This document shows positions 1 through 7,530 of a DNA stretch of 15,880 bases, piece by piece. Under the pieces are notes generated by a model. It was not told the origin of the DNA. It saw nothing but the letters and a program-made list of their open reading frames with translations, and made no database searches. Location of the stretch: the NCBI GenBank assembly GCA_036259475.1, contig DATABS010000097.1:1-15880 (forward strand). The letters are read 5' to 3'. The position numbers and the translations under genes are program-made. The stretch is from ZC4RG17 sp036259475. Lineage in GTDB: Bacteria; Actinomycetota; Acidimicrobiia; Spongiisociales; ZC4RG35. Positions within the stretch are counted from its first letter, which is position 1. The number at the start of each line of letters is the position of its first letter.

Positions 1-546
1 GCCGACCTCGACCAGGTCGGCACCGGCGGCGGCCATCAACTCCGGGAGGCGGTAGGAGCCGCCGATCTCGATCAGTTCACCCCGCGAAACGGGGACCCGG
101 CGGCCGGCTCCCAGGGCGAGAAGTGTCAGAAACACCGCTCCGGCATTGTTGTTGACCACCAGGGCGGCCTCCGCCCGAGTGAGGATCGTGACCAGCCGCT
201 CGGCAACGTCGTTGCGCTTTCCCCGCTCGCCGGTCGCGACATCGAGTTCGACATTGGCGTAACCCGCTGCCACTTCGGACGCCGCGGTCAGCGCCTCCGC
301 CGACCAGGGAGAGCGACCCAGGTTGGTGTGGAGGATGACGCCGGTGGCGTTGACGATCCGGCGGGGCACCGATCGTCGGATGGCATCGAGGCGATGTCGT
401 GCCTCCGTTTCGATGTCGACGGTTGCGTCGCGCCGGGACACGTCGATCACGTCGCGTACCGTCTCCACGACCAGAGGCCGCGGCAGGGTTCCGTCGTCGA
501 TGCGGCGGACCACCGAGTCCACCGACGGCGGGCGGGTGTCGGTCAT
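1..546 (-). CDS. selA: L-seryl-tRNA(Sec) selenium transferase, N-terminal part (cut by window edge)
   Basis: SelA is a PLP enzyme that converts seryl-tRNA(Sec) to selenocysteinyl-tRNA(Sec) using selenophosphate. The 182 visible codons read without interruption off the left edge. They carry the family's N-terminal landmarks in order: NATGVILHTNLGRS, a GYANVELDVATGERGKR stretch, VVNNNAGAVFLTLLAL, and VSRGELIEIGGSYRLPELM, ending at ADLVEVG, after which SelA normally continues TTNRT. The PLP lysine lies beyond the window. The start is the ATG at 546, giving MTDTRPPSVDS; the N-terminus is shorter than in E. coli SelA. Only 12 bases separate it from the stop of the upstream coxL-like gene, so co-transcription is likely, but a TAACCT hexamer 9 nt before the ATG could also be its own promoter. 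Confidence in the family is high. Whether the organism makes selenoproteins needs selB, selC and selD elsewhere. Confidence 0.93.
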   Translation of the reverse strand, partial: MTDTRPPSVDSVVRRIDDGTLPRPLVVETVRDVIDVSRRDATVDIETEARHRLDAIRRSVPRRIVNATGVILHTNLGRSPWSAEALTAASEVAAGYANVELDVATGERGKRNDVAERLVTILTRAEAALVVNNNAGAVFLTLLALGAGRRVPVSRGELIEIGGSYRLPELMAAAGADLVEVG

Positions 547-558
547 CGTCCTGGAAGG

Positions 559-2862
559 TTAGGAGGCCGGCGATCGGCCGTGGAGAGCCTGCCAGATCCG
601 CCACGGAGTCAGGGGCATGTCGAGGTGACGGACCCCGAACGGCCGCAGGGCGTCGTGGACCGCGTTCACCACAGCTGGAGCGGAGCCGATCGTCCCGGCC
701 TCGCCGATTCCCTTCGCTCCGAGCGGGTTCTGGTCGGTCGTGGTCTCGGTATGGTCGATCTCGATAGAGGGGACGATGGTGGCGGTGGGCAGCAGATAGC
801 TCGTGAGGTTGGCGGTGAGCGGGTTGGCGTCGTCGTCGTACCGAAAGCTCTCCCACAAGGCCTGTCCCAGTCCCTGAGCGACACCACCGTGCACCTGGCC
901 GTCGACGATCATCGGGCTGAAGATCGTTCCGCAGTCGTCGCACGCCACATGGCGAAGCACCCGGACGTCTCCGGTCTCGGTGTCCACTTCCACCACCGAG
1001 ACGTGGGTGCCGAAGGGAACCGTCGCCTCCTCCTGGGCCCAGCGGTCCTCGGCGGACAGACCGGGCTCCTCGTCGGGCGGCAGGTTGGCCGGGTCCTCGG
1101 CCAGGGTGGCGACCTGGAACAGCGTCATGGCGCTGTCGGGCACCCCCGCAACGCCGAGGCGCCCGTCGTCGAACTGCACGACGTCCTCCAGCGCCGCCTC
1201 GCGGTGGTGGGCGACGATGCGTCTTGCCTTCTCCCACACGGCCTGTGAGGAACGGAGGATGGCGGAACCGGACATCTGCAGCGACCGTGACCCCATCGTG
1301 CCACCGCCGCGGACGACGAAGTCGGTGTCTCCCTGGACGAACCGGACCCGACTGAATGCGACGCCCAGGGCATCGGCGGCGATCTGGGCGAACGTGGTCT
1401 CGTGACCGTGCCCATGGGAGAGCGCTCCCGAGTAGACGACTACCTCGTCGGCCGTCACCTCAGTTCGTCCCCAGTCTTTTCTCCCGCCGGGTGCGGTGAC
1501 CTCCACGTAGGAAGAAAGGCCGATGCCCAACTGGTAGCGGTCGCCGGTGGTGCGGCGACGCGCCTGCTCGGTTCGGACCTCGTCGTAGCCTGCCATGGAG
1601 AGAGCCAGATCCAGGGCGGCGGCATAGTCGCCGGAGTCATAGCGCTCGCCCGTGGCGGTGACGTACGGGAAGGCCTCCGGAGGGATGAAGTTGCGGCGTC
1701 GCAGCTCGGCCGGGTCGATCTCCAGCTCGGCCGCCAGGACGTCCATGACCCGCTCGATGGCCATCGTCGCCTCGGGGCGCCCGGCACCGCGGTAGGCGTC
1801 GGTGGGGGTGGTGTTGGTCAGCACCCCTTTCCAGCGGAAGTCGATGGCCGGGACCGCGTAGGGGCCCGATGCCATGCGCTGGGTCAGCTCGGCCATGGAA
1901 GCGCCCTCCAGCGGGTAGGCGCCGGCGTCCTGGATGATCTCCCATCGCAAGCCTGTGATCGTGCCGTCCCGCCTGGCGCCCACCTCGACGTGCTGGTGCT
2001 GCGCCCGGCCGTGAGTCATCGAGAGCAAGCCTTCTCCCCGGCCCTCCTGCCAGCGGATCGGGCGTCCCAGCCGGAGGGCGAGGGCGACAACCAGAGCCTG
2101 CTCCCGGTAGACGTTGATCTTCGCCCCGAACCCCCCGCCCATGTCAGGCGTGCGAACGTGCAGCAGGTCCCGGTCGATGCCGAGCGCCCGCGAGATGGTG
2201 TTGCGGGCCGCGTGAACGTTTTGGGATCCGACCCATATGTCGATCTCACCGTTGCTACGGGGTATGGCCAAGGCGTTGTTGGTCTCGAGTGGGACGGGAG
2301 CTACCCGCTGATTTTCCATGTCGACCGATACCACGACCGCGGCCGCGCCGTGGACGTCGTCGTCGACTTCGGCATCTTCCAGCACCACGTTGGTCCCGAT
2401 TTCGGGAAACAGCGGCGGTGCATCGTCGGCGAGTGCCGCTTGAGGCGTTGCCACCGCCGGCAGGAGCTCGTAGTCGACCCACACCATCTGGGCGGCGTCG
2501 AAGGCCTCTCGTTGCGACTCGGCCAGCACCACTGCCACCGGTTCGCCCACGAACCGGACCCGGTCGGTGGCGAGAAGCGGCCGGCGGGTCTCATCGCCGA
2601 GCCCACCCACGACGTGGGGCATGGGTCCGTACTCGAGGTCGGAGGCCGTCACGATCGCCACCACCCCGGGCATGTCGGCGCCGCCGGCGGTATCGATGGC
2701 CGTGATGATCCCGTGGGGGACGGTGGAGCGGATGAACACTGCCCACACGGCTTCCTCCACGTGCATGTCGTCGAGGTAGTTGCCGAGCCCTTTGATGAAG
2801 CGAGGGTCCTCTACCCGCCTCACTTCTGCTCCCCGTATCGACCCACGCAGCTGCTGTTGCAT
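559..2862 (-). CDS. Form II CoxL-like molybdenum hydroxylase large subunit
   Basis: Molybdopterin-binding subunit of the xanthine dehydrogenase/aerobic CO dehydrogenase family, 767 aa, close to the usual length for CoxL. The N-terminal hammerhead domain begins SIRGAEVRRVEDPRFIKGLG. The molybdopterin-contact motif GGGFGAK lies at residues 242-248. The active-site loop reads AYRGAGR at 356-362, the signature of the form II (putative) group, not the AYxCSFR loop of genuine form I CO dehydrogenase. The catalytic glutamate is in GIGEAG (Glu721). The substrate is therefore uncertain: CO, or more likely another aldehyde or N-heterocycle. No coxS (2Fe-2S) or coxM (FAD) gene is adjacent within the window. 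The start is the ATG at 2862 (MQQQLRGS), with TACCCT 8 nt upstream and no Shine-Dalgarno, so it is probably leaderless. The open frame runs further upstream to about 3252, but that part overlaps the next gene and has no family similarity. Confidence 0.93.
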   Translation of the reverse strand: MQQQLRGSIRGAEVRRVEDPRFIKGLGNYLDDMHVEEAVWAVFIRSTVPHGIITAIDTAGGADMPGVVAIVTASDLEYGPMPHVVGGLGDETRRPLLATDRVRFVGEPVAVVLAESQREAFDAAQMVWVDYELLPAVATPQAALADDAPPLFPEIGTNVVLEDAEVDDDVHGAAAVVVSVDMENQRVAPVPLETNNALAIPRSNGEIDIWVGSQNVHAARNTISRALGIDRDLLHVRTPDMGGGFGAKINVYREQALVVALALRLGRPIRWQEGRGEGLLSMTHGRAQHQHVEVGARRDGTITGLRWEIIQDAGAYPLEGASMAELTQRMASGPYAVPAIDFRWKGVLTNTTPTDAYRGAGRPEATMAIERVMDVLAAELEIDPAELRRRNFIPPEAFPYVTATGERYDSGDYAAALDLALSMAGYDEVRTEQARRRTTGDRYQLGIGLSSYVEVTAPGGRKDWGRTEVTADEVVVYSGALSHGHGHETTFAQIAADALGVAFSRVRFVQGDTDFVVRGGGTMGSRSLQMSGSAILRSSQAVWEKARRIVAHHREAALEDVVQFDDGRLGVAGVPDSAMTLFQVATLAEDPANLPPDEEPGLSAEDRWAQEEATVPFGTHVSVVEVDTETGDVRVLRHVACDDCGTIFSPMIVDGQVHGGVAQGLGQALWESFRYDDDANPLTANLTSYLLPTATIVPSIEIDHTETTTDQNPLGAKGIGEAGTIGSAPAVVNAVHDALRPFGVRHLDMPLTPWRIWQALHGRSPAS

Positions 2863-2903
2863 GGTGCGAGAGGGTAACGACCCGTTCCCCGACCCGTTTC
2901 CCC
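2863..2903 (-). promoter_or_regulatory. Probable leaderless promoter and tandem repeat upstream of the coxL-like gene
   Basis: On the minus strand TACCCT (2876-2871, fits TANNNT) lies exactly 8 nt before the ATG at 2862, with no Shine-Dalgarno between them. Immediately upstream are two tandem near-identical units, on the plus strand GACCCGTTCCCC (2879-2890) and GACCCGTTTCCCC (2891-2903). They cover the -35 zone, where a regulator or alternative sigma factor could bind. Promoter function is inference from position and pattern. Confidence 0.5.
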
Positions 2904-2912
2904 GGGGCCGGC

Positions 2913-4403
2913 TCAGCGGCCGATATCGGGATCTTCTTGGATCATCCGGGTACGAAGGGTGTAGATGGAGTCCCCCGACAGCACGCCCCCACGTCCGAAG
3001 AGGCGCCCGAACTGCCAGTTGGACAGTCCCAGCTCGGGCCGCTCCAGCGCGTATTGACCGTCCACCCAGCGGGTGAAGCCGTTGCCGACGAAAGGCGCGT
3101 CGACCCGGGAGTAGAAGTCGTCGTGGGCCGCCGGGTCCGAGGAGATGAGGCTGGCGATGAAGCGGGGTGAGTGGCTGTTGAATGCTTCGATTGCCTGGTC
3201 GATGCCGGCCGCCCCCATCAGTGTGATTTCGGGGCTGGCCTCCCATTCCCACTCGTGGCCCGCCCGGGCGGCGTCCATGGCCTCGGCCCGAGATTCATGG
3301 GCCACGCCTCCCGCTCGTGAGATCGGTGCCACCTCGTCCCACCAGGGATCCAGCGGAATGGCTCCCACCACATGCAGCTTGGGTTCGGTGCCTGTCCGCT
3401 CGGCGGCCCGTCGCAGCCCCGAAAGAACCGCATCGATGCGGGCCTGCGATTCGTCACCAACCACGACGACGGTGTTGACGGTGTTGCACACCTTGCGGTC
3501 GAGCGAGTGGTAGACGGCCGACTCGAGGGCTGCAGGGTCGGCGTCGGGGGCGGCCACGATCCACGCCCCGCCCGTGCCGTGCAGGCTGACCGGGATGCCG
3601 GCCTGGCGGGCCACTGCCCCCAGCTGGCCCACCGCCGCTCCCGAACCGCGGGCGACGGCCACCCCGAGACGGGGATCAGAGAACATGGCCCACCCGGCGG
3701 CGCGTTCCGGTGAGTCGACCAGGGAGGCCGCTCCTTTCGGGAGCCCCGCCTCCCGCAATGCAGGCCGGAGGGCGTGGTCCATCATCGCTCGGGCAGTGCC
3801 GAGTGCATCGGACCCGATGCGGAACACCACCGTGTTGCCGCTGCGCAGCACGCCGGTGGCATCGGCGAAGACGTTGGGACGGCCTTCGAAAACGAAGCCG
3901 ACCACTCCCAGTCCGGCCCGCCAGATCTCGACCCGCCACCCGTCGTGGTCGATCACCTCGGCTGCATCGCGGGCCGGCTCCATCTTCTCCCAGATCCGGA
4001 GGGAGGCGACCATGTCGGCTCGCATCCGGTCGGTCAGCTCCAACCGGGTGGTGGAGCGACCGCGTCGGCGGGCGGTCTCCACATCCGACCGGTTCGCTTC
4101 GAGGACCGACTCGAAGACGGCGTCGTCCTCCAACAACTCGGCGAAGCGGCCGTAGAAGGCGCTGACGGCGTGATCATCGACCCGGGCCATGGATCCGAAG
4201 GATGCATACGCCGCATCCACCGCCGCCCGGGCCGCTGACCATGCTTCCGCCGGTATGTGGAGCAGGTCACCGGTGTCCTGGACCACGACGAGACGGTCTC
4301 CCGGGCGGAACGCGGCGGCCAGTTGCTCGCTCACCTCGGCCACCCGGTCGCCGCCGAAGGGGATCATCATCCCGGGCTCCAGACGCTCCAGTCGCTCGCT
4401 CAT
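2913..4403 (-). CDS. ProA-like aldehyde dehydrogenase (glutamate-5-semialdehyde dehydrogenase family)
   Basis: NAD(P)-dependent aldehyde dehydrogenase superfamily protein, 496 aa from the chosen ATG. Its best visible resemblance is to gamma-glutamyl phosphate reductase (ProA): GVVGFVFEGRPNVFADA matches the ProA stretch GVIxxIYExRPNV, RSGNTVVFRIGSDA matches KSGNAxxLRGG, and the catalytic cysteine is in RKVCNTVNT (Cys306; ProA has SVCNAAET). It differs from housekeeping ProA in several ways: about 80 extra N-terminal residues, SLHGTGGAWIVA where ProA has a conserved G(V)CHVYVD-type loop, and NSHSPRFIASLIS where ProA has its NxYGSxHT loop. It may therefore act on a different semialdehyde. ATG 4403 (MSERLERLEPG) follows a GAGG; a TTG at 4439 in the same frame is the alternative. 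It is divergent from fxsA, and the coxL-like gene follows 50 bp downstream on the same strand. Confidence 0.8.
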   Translation of the reverse strand: MSERLERLEPGMMIPFGGDRVAEVSEQLAAAFRPGDRLVVVQDTGDLLHIPAEAWSAARAAVDAAYASFGSMARVDDHAVSAFYGRFAELLEDDAVFESVLEANRSDVETARRRGRSTTRLELTDRMRADMVASLRIWEKMEPARDAAEVIDHDGWRVEIWRAGLGVVGFVFEGRPNVFADATGVLRSGNTVVFRIGSDALGTARAMMDHALRPALREAGLPKGAASLVDSPERAAGWAMFSDPRLGVAVARGSGAAVGQLGAVARQAGIPVSLHGTGGAWIVAAPDADPAALESAVYHSLDRKVCNTVNTVVVVGDESQARIDAVLSGLRRAAERTGTEPKLHVVGAIPLDPWWDEVAPISRAGGVAHESRAEAMDAARAGHEWEWEASPEITLMGAAGIDQAIEAFNSHSPRFIASLISSDPAAHDDFYSRVDAPFVGNGFTRWVDGQYALERPELGLSNWQFGRLFGRGGVLSGDSIYTLRTRMIQEDPDIGR

Positions 4404-4463
4404 CGCCTCAAGTGTCGCAACCAGGAGTGGATCTGCCAATCGCCGGTTCGCGGGCGTCGGCGG

Positions 4464-4477
4464 TACCCTTTCCCGCG
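4464..4477 (+). promoter_or_regulatory. Probable leaderless promoter of the fxsA operon
   Basis: TACCCT at 4464-4469 (TANNNT) is followed by 8 bases and then the fxsA ATG at 4478, with no Shine-Dalgarno. The hexamer and spacing are the same as before the coxL-like gene at 2862, which argues for a real leaderless promoter class in this genome. No convincing -35 is visible. Confidence 0.5.
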
Positions 4478-4873
4478 ATGATCCGCCTGCTCCTCTTCGT
4501 CGGCATCCCGCTTCTCGAGATGGCGTTGCTGATTTGGGTCGGTCGCCAGATTGGGGTGGGCGCCACCCTGCTCATCATCGTCCTGACCGGAGTGGCCGGC
4601 GCCACCATGGTCAAACGTCAGGGCCTGGCGACGTGGCGGTCGGCTCAGAGCCGACTCGCCCAGGGGCGGTTTCCGAGCGACGAGATCATCCACGGTGCCA
4701 TGCTGCTCGCCGCCGGCATCATGCTTATGACTCCCGGCTTCCTCAGCGACCTGACGGGTCTGATCCTGCTGGTGCCGTCGGCCCGTAACTGGCTGCGTCG
4801 CCGCTTCGGCGACCGCCTGGCGCGGCGATTCGATGACCGATCCGCCACCCGGGTCGAAGTGTGGCGGGTGTGA
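4478..4873 (+). CDS. fxsA: FxsA family inner-membrane protein
   Basis: Small membrane protein, 131 aa, of the FxsA family. In E. coli, overproduced FxsA relieves the exclusion of phage T7 by the F plasmid; its normal role is unknown. The sequence shows the family pattern: a first hydrophobic segment (about residues 1-20, MIRLLLFVGIPLLEMALL), a short GRQIG turn, a second segment (VGATLLIIVLTGVAGATMV), then GAMLLAAGIMLMTPGFLSDLTG with the conserved PGFxTDxxG-like motif, a third hydrophobic stretch and a basic tail (RRRFGDRLARRFDD). ATG 4478 was chosen because it starts exactly at the conserved N-terminus and sits 8 nt after a TACCCT hexamer. It is the first gene of a tight four-gene operon, and its stop overlaps the next start. 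Confidence 0.88.
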   Translation: MIRLLLFVGIPLLEMALLIWVGRQIGVGATLLIIVLTGVAGATMVKRQGLATWRSAQSRLAQGRFPSDEIIHGAMLLAAGIMLMTPGFLSDLTGLILLVPSARNWLRRRFGDRLARRFDDRSATRVEVWRV

Positions 4874-5559
4874 CGCCCAGATCGGCCGCCACGCTGGTAT
4901 TGGTCAGAAGCGGAAACGACGGCCCCGAGGTTCTCATGCTGGAGCGAATCGCTCGCGGGTTCTTCGGCGGCCTCTGGGTCTTCCCGGGCGGGGCACTCGA
5001 TCCCATAGATGAAAGTGCGCTCGCCCGGGAGGTGGTTTCCATCCCCGACGGTGCCGATGACCTCCCGTGGCGGTCGGCGGCACTGCGAGAAACCGTCGAG
5101 GAGGTGGGTTTCCTCCTCACCGACCCCCCGTCGGGAGACGCCGTCGGGTTCAACGGTCCGAGCCTGTTCGAGGACCTGCGGTCCCGGGGTGTGACCCTCG
5201 ACGGGCGGCGCCTGCGCCTGCTCTCCCAGTGGGTGACACCGGAAGGCGCACCGACCCGTTTCGATGCCCGGTTTTATCTGGCGGTGGCCACGGAGGATCC
5301 GGTGCTGATTCCCCAGGAGCGGGAAGTCACCGACGTAGCCTGGGTGCGACCGCAAGAGGCGCTCGACCGTATGGATCGGGGGCTATGGGCGATGGTGACA
5401 CCGACCATCCACCATCTGCGGTGGTTGGCGGAACACAGCGAGGTCGGGGACATCTGGTCGACGGCGGGCCGGGCGAATATGAGCCGGGTCGAGCCGATCA
5501 TAGAAGAGGACGGTTCGGAGGTCCGGGTCCGGCTCCCGGCTGCGGCCGAGCTCCCATGA
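4870..5559 (+). CDS. NUDIX hydrolase
   Basis: NUDIX superfamily hydrolase, 229 aa, which would cleave a nucleoside diphosphate linked to another moiety; the substrate is not predictable here. The fold opens with SAATLVLVR and VLMLERIARGFFGGLWVFPGG. The NUDIX helix is RETVEEVGFL, with Arg73, Glu74, Glu77, Glu78 and Gly80. The spacing between the FPGG glycines and this helix is longer than the canonical GX5EX7REUXEEXGU, as in the NUDT7/NUDT19-like CoA or acyl-CoA branch, which is a possible but unproven assignment. The GTG at 4870 overlaps the fxsA stop (TGA at 4871-4873) in a GTGA junction like the others in this window; a GTG at 4861 is the alternative. The 3' end overlaps the next gene by four bases. 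Confidence 0.88.
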   Translation: MTPRSAATLVLVRSGNDGPEVLMLERIARGFFGGLWVFPGGALDPIDESALAREVVSIPDGADDLPWRSAALRETVEEVGFLLTDPPSGDAVGFNGPSLFEDLRSRGVTLDGRRLRLLSQWVTPEGAPTRFDARFYLAVATEDPVLIPQEREVTDVAWVRPQEALDRMDRGLWAMVTPTIHHLRWLAEHSEVGDIWSTAGRANMSRVEPIIEEDGSEVRVRLPAAAELP

Positions 5560-6329
5560 AGATCGAGCGTGTTCTGGCTCCCAATCCTGGCCCCTTCACC
5601 GGACCCGGGACCAACACCTGGCTTCTCGAGTCGGCGGGTGAGGTGGCCGTCATCGACCCAGGGCCCTCCGACCGCGGGCATATGGCTGCCATTCTCGAGC
5701 GGATCGGCGATCGCCGGGTGAAGGCCGTCGTCGTGACCCACACGCATGAGGACCATGCTCCGCTGGCCAACCCGCTGGCGTCGGAACTGCAGGTAGCCGC
5801 CTACGGCTACGGGCCGGGGCCTGACTTCCAGCCTGACCTGCTGCTGAAGGAGGGCTCCGAGGTCGAGCTGGGCGACACGGACCTGGGCGTCGTCCACACC
5901 CCCGGCCACTCGGACGACCATCTGTGCTTCCTGGCCGGCCGGGTGCTCTTCACGGGCGATCACATAATGGGCGGCTCGTCGGTGATGGTCGAGAAGATGG
6001 GCGACTACCTTCGATCCCTGGAAAAGCTGCGTCATCTGGAGCTGGATGCCCTCTACCCGGGCCACGGCGAGGTGATGGAGGACCCCGGATCCGTGATCGA
6101 CTGGTACGTCGCCCACCGTCTGGAAAGAGAGCGCCAGGTTCTCGAGGCGGTACGTGACGGGGACGCCTCGGTGGCCGACATCGTCGAGCGGGTCTACCGT
6201 GACGTCGACCGGTCCCTGCATCCGCTCGCCGCCCGCTCCGTCGCTGCCCATCTGGAGAAGCTGGCCGAGGAGATGGCGGTCGTCGTGACAGGGAAGACGG
6301 TCAGGTTGTCGTCCGAGGATGTTCGATGA
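5556..6329 (+). CDS. Metallo-beta-lactamase-fold hydrolase (LACTB2/glyoxalase II-like)
   Basis: MBL-fold metal-dependent hydrolase, 257 aa. The zinc-binding signature is VVTHTHEDHAPLA, with His62, His64, Asp66 and His67 (HxHxDH). Further metal ligands fit HTPGHSDDH, FTGDHIMGG and the C-terminal LYPGHGEV. After the MBL core comes an alpha-helical tail (DASVADIVERVY to VAAHLEKLAEE) like the winged-helix C-terminus of LACTB2-type proteins, some of which are single-strand RNA endonucleases in mitochondria while others hydrolyse thioesters. The N-terminus (VLAPNPGPFTGPGTNTWLL) also fits that group. Start ATG 5556 overlaps the NUDIX stop as ATGA, and the stop at 6327-6329 overlaps the next ATG. The substrate is undetermined. 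Confidence 0.9.
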   Translation: MKIERVLAPNPGPFTGPGTNTWLLESAGEVAVIDPGPSDRGHMAAILERIGDRRVKAVVVTHTHEDHAPLANPLASELQVAAYGYGPGPDFQPDLLLKEGSEVELGDTDLGVVHTPGHSDDHLCFLAGRVLFTGDHIMGGSSVMVEKMGDYLRSLEKLRHLELDALYPGHGEVMEDPGSVIDWYVAHRLERERQVLEAVRDGDASVADIVERVYRDVDRSLHPLAARSVAAHLEKLAEEMAVVVTGKTVRLSSEDVR

Positions 6330-7483
6330 GACGCGTGCTGGCCGTGATCCTGATCACCTTGCTGGCCGCGCCCGCTTACGCCCAGGTCACCCGCCAGGAC
6401 GTGGAGGAGGCCGAGGAGCGGATGCGGGAAGCACAGGCCCGAGCCGACGAGCTCGCCCAGCAGCTGGAGGACGCCTATGTCCGTCAGGTCCAGCTCGACG
6501 ACGAGATACACAATCTCACCGCGGCGAGAGAGCGGACTCAGATCCGCCTGGAGACGGCGGAGGCGGCGGTCGAGGATCTGGCGGTCGAGATGTACATGGG
6601 GGCATCCTCTTCCGTATCGCTAGTCGTGCTGCTGGGAGGGGACAACGAACGGGCCCCGGCCGGTCTCGAGTATGTCCGGCGAGTGACGGGCATCGAAGAG
6701 AGCGCCATAGGCAACTTCAAGGCGACCAAAGCCGAGCTGGAGCGCCAGACCAACCGTCTCGACGAGGCGCGCGTCGAGCACCAGGCGGTCACGGACGAAC
6801 TCACCGCCCTCTCCGCCGAAGCCCAGGACATTTTCCTATCGGCGGCCGACGACTACGAGACCGTTGCCGCCCGGCGGGCCGCCGAGGAGGCAGAACGGCG
6901 AAGGAGGGAGGAGGAGGCTCGCCAGGCGGCGCTCGCCGCCGCTACCAGCACGACGGCCCCGCCAACTACGACCGCGGCGGGTACGTCTCCTCCCGACACG
7001 GCGGCCGAGGCATCGGAAGACGACGCCGACTCTCCCCCCGAGACCGCACCACCACCACCACCACCACCACCATCAGGTCTCGCCCAAGCGTGTCCTGTCC
7101 AGGGGCCGGTTTCGTTCGTCGACAGCTGGGGCGCTTCCCGCTCCGGAGGACGGGGCCATCAGGGAGTGGACATGATGGCTGCCCGGGGAACTCCGGTGGC
7201 GGCGATCTACGACGGCACCATCTCCAGGACCGGCTCGGGCAGCTCGCTCGGCGGGATCACGATCTGGATGCATGCCAACGGCGATAGCTTCTACTACGCC
7301 CATCTCGACGGCATCGCGGCGGGAATCTCGGGGGGCACACCGGTCTCGGCGGGCCAGATAATCGGCTACGTGGGCAGCACGGGCAACGCCTCGGCCGCCT
7401 ATCCCCACCTCCACTTCGAGTATCACCCCGGCGGCGGCGCGGCGGTGAATCCCTATCCGCTGGTCAAGGGCATCTGCGGCTGA
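6326..7483 (+). CDS. Secreted M23 family metallopeptidase with coiled-coil (EnvC/NlpD-like)
   Basis: Predicted exported peptidoglycan endopeptidase, 385 aa. Residues 1-20 form a Sec signal peptide (MRRVLAVILITLL then APAYA-Q, AxA cleavage). Residues about 22-215 are charged heptad-like helix, a long coiled coil as in EnvC or mycobacterial RipA-type regulators. Residues about 220-250 are a Thr/Pro/Asp linker including eight consecutive prolines. The C-terminal M23 (LytM) domain has all the zinc ligands: His278 and Asp282 in GHQGVD, and HLH at 361-363, with a further His in YYAHLDG. It is therefore probably catalytically active, not a degenerate activator. ATG 6326 overlaps the preceding stop as ATGA. 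It is the last gene of the operon and is followed by a strong hairpin at 7500-7530. A role in cell division or cell-wall remodelling is inferred from the family. Confidence 0.92.
   Translation: MRRVLAVILITLLAAPAYAQVTRQDVEEAEERMREAQARADELAQQLEDAYVRQVQLDDEIHNLTAARERTQIRLETAEAAVEDLAVEMYMGASSSVSLVVLLGGDNERAPAGLEYVRRVTGIEESAIGNFKATKAELERQTNRLDEARVEHQAVTDELTALSAEAQDIFLSAADDYETVAARRAAEEAERRRREEEARQAALAAATSTTAPPTTTAAGTSPPDTAAEASEDDADSPPETAPPPPPPPPSGLAQACPVQGPVSFVDSWGASRSGGRGHQGVDMMAARGTPVAAIYDGTISRTGSGSSLGGITIWMHANGDSFYYAHLDGIAAGISGGTPVSAGQIIGYVGSTGNASAAYPHLHFEYHPGGGAAVNPYPLVKGICG
7049..7072 (+). repeat. (CCA)8 triplet repeat encoding polyproline
   Basis: Eight perfect CCA triplets encode eight prolines in the linker between the coiled coil and M23 domain. 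A perfect triplet repeat can vary in number by slippage and would lengthen or shorten the linker without breaking the frame. Confidence 0.9.
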
Positions 7484-7499
7484 ACGCAGCCACAAAAGT

Positions 7500-7530
7500 A
7501 CCGGGCGACTCGTATTCCGAGTCGCCCGGT
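7500..7530. terminator. Bidirectional hairpin terminator between convergent M23 and mrp genes
   Basis: A perfect 13-bp stem, ACCGGGCGACTCG (7500-7512) with CGAGTCGCCCGGT (7518-7530), and a 5-base loop. It starts 16 bases after the M23 stop. On the minus strand it is followed by TACTTTTG, a better U-tract than on the plus strand (TCGACGAGG), so it should stop leftward mrp transcripts most efficiently and also cap the rightward operon. Confidence 0.85.

Noticed and set aside
1402..2877. Long plus-strand open frame (491 codons) across the coxL-like gene
   Set aside because: Shadow of the minus-strand gene in a GC-rich region; no recognisable domain, while the opposite strand has all the conserved motifs of the family.
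2863..3252. N-terminal extension of the coxL-like frame
   Set aside because: The open frame continues upstream, but it overlaps the ProA-like gene in another frame and lacks family similarity; the ATG at 2862 is at the conserved N-terminus.
4870..7483. FxsA, NUDIX, MBL and M23 as a dedicated anti-phage island
   Set aside because: FxsA was named for a phage-exclusion phenotype, but the four are widespread housekeeping families with ordinary coupled-operon layout; no defence-specific domain is visible.
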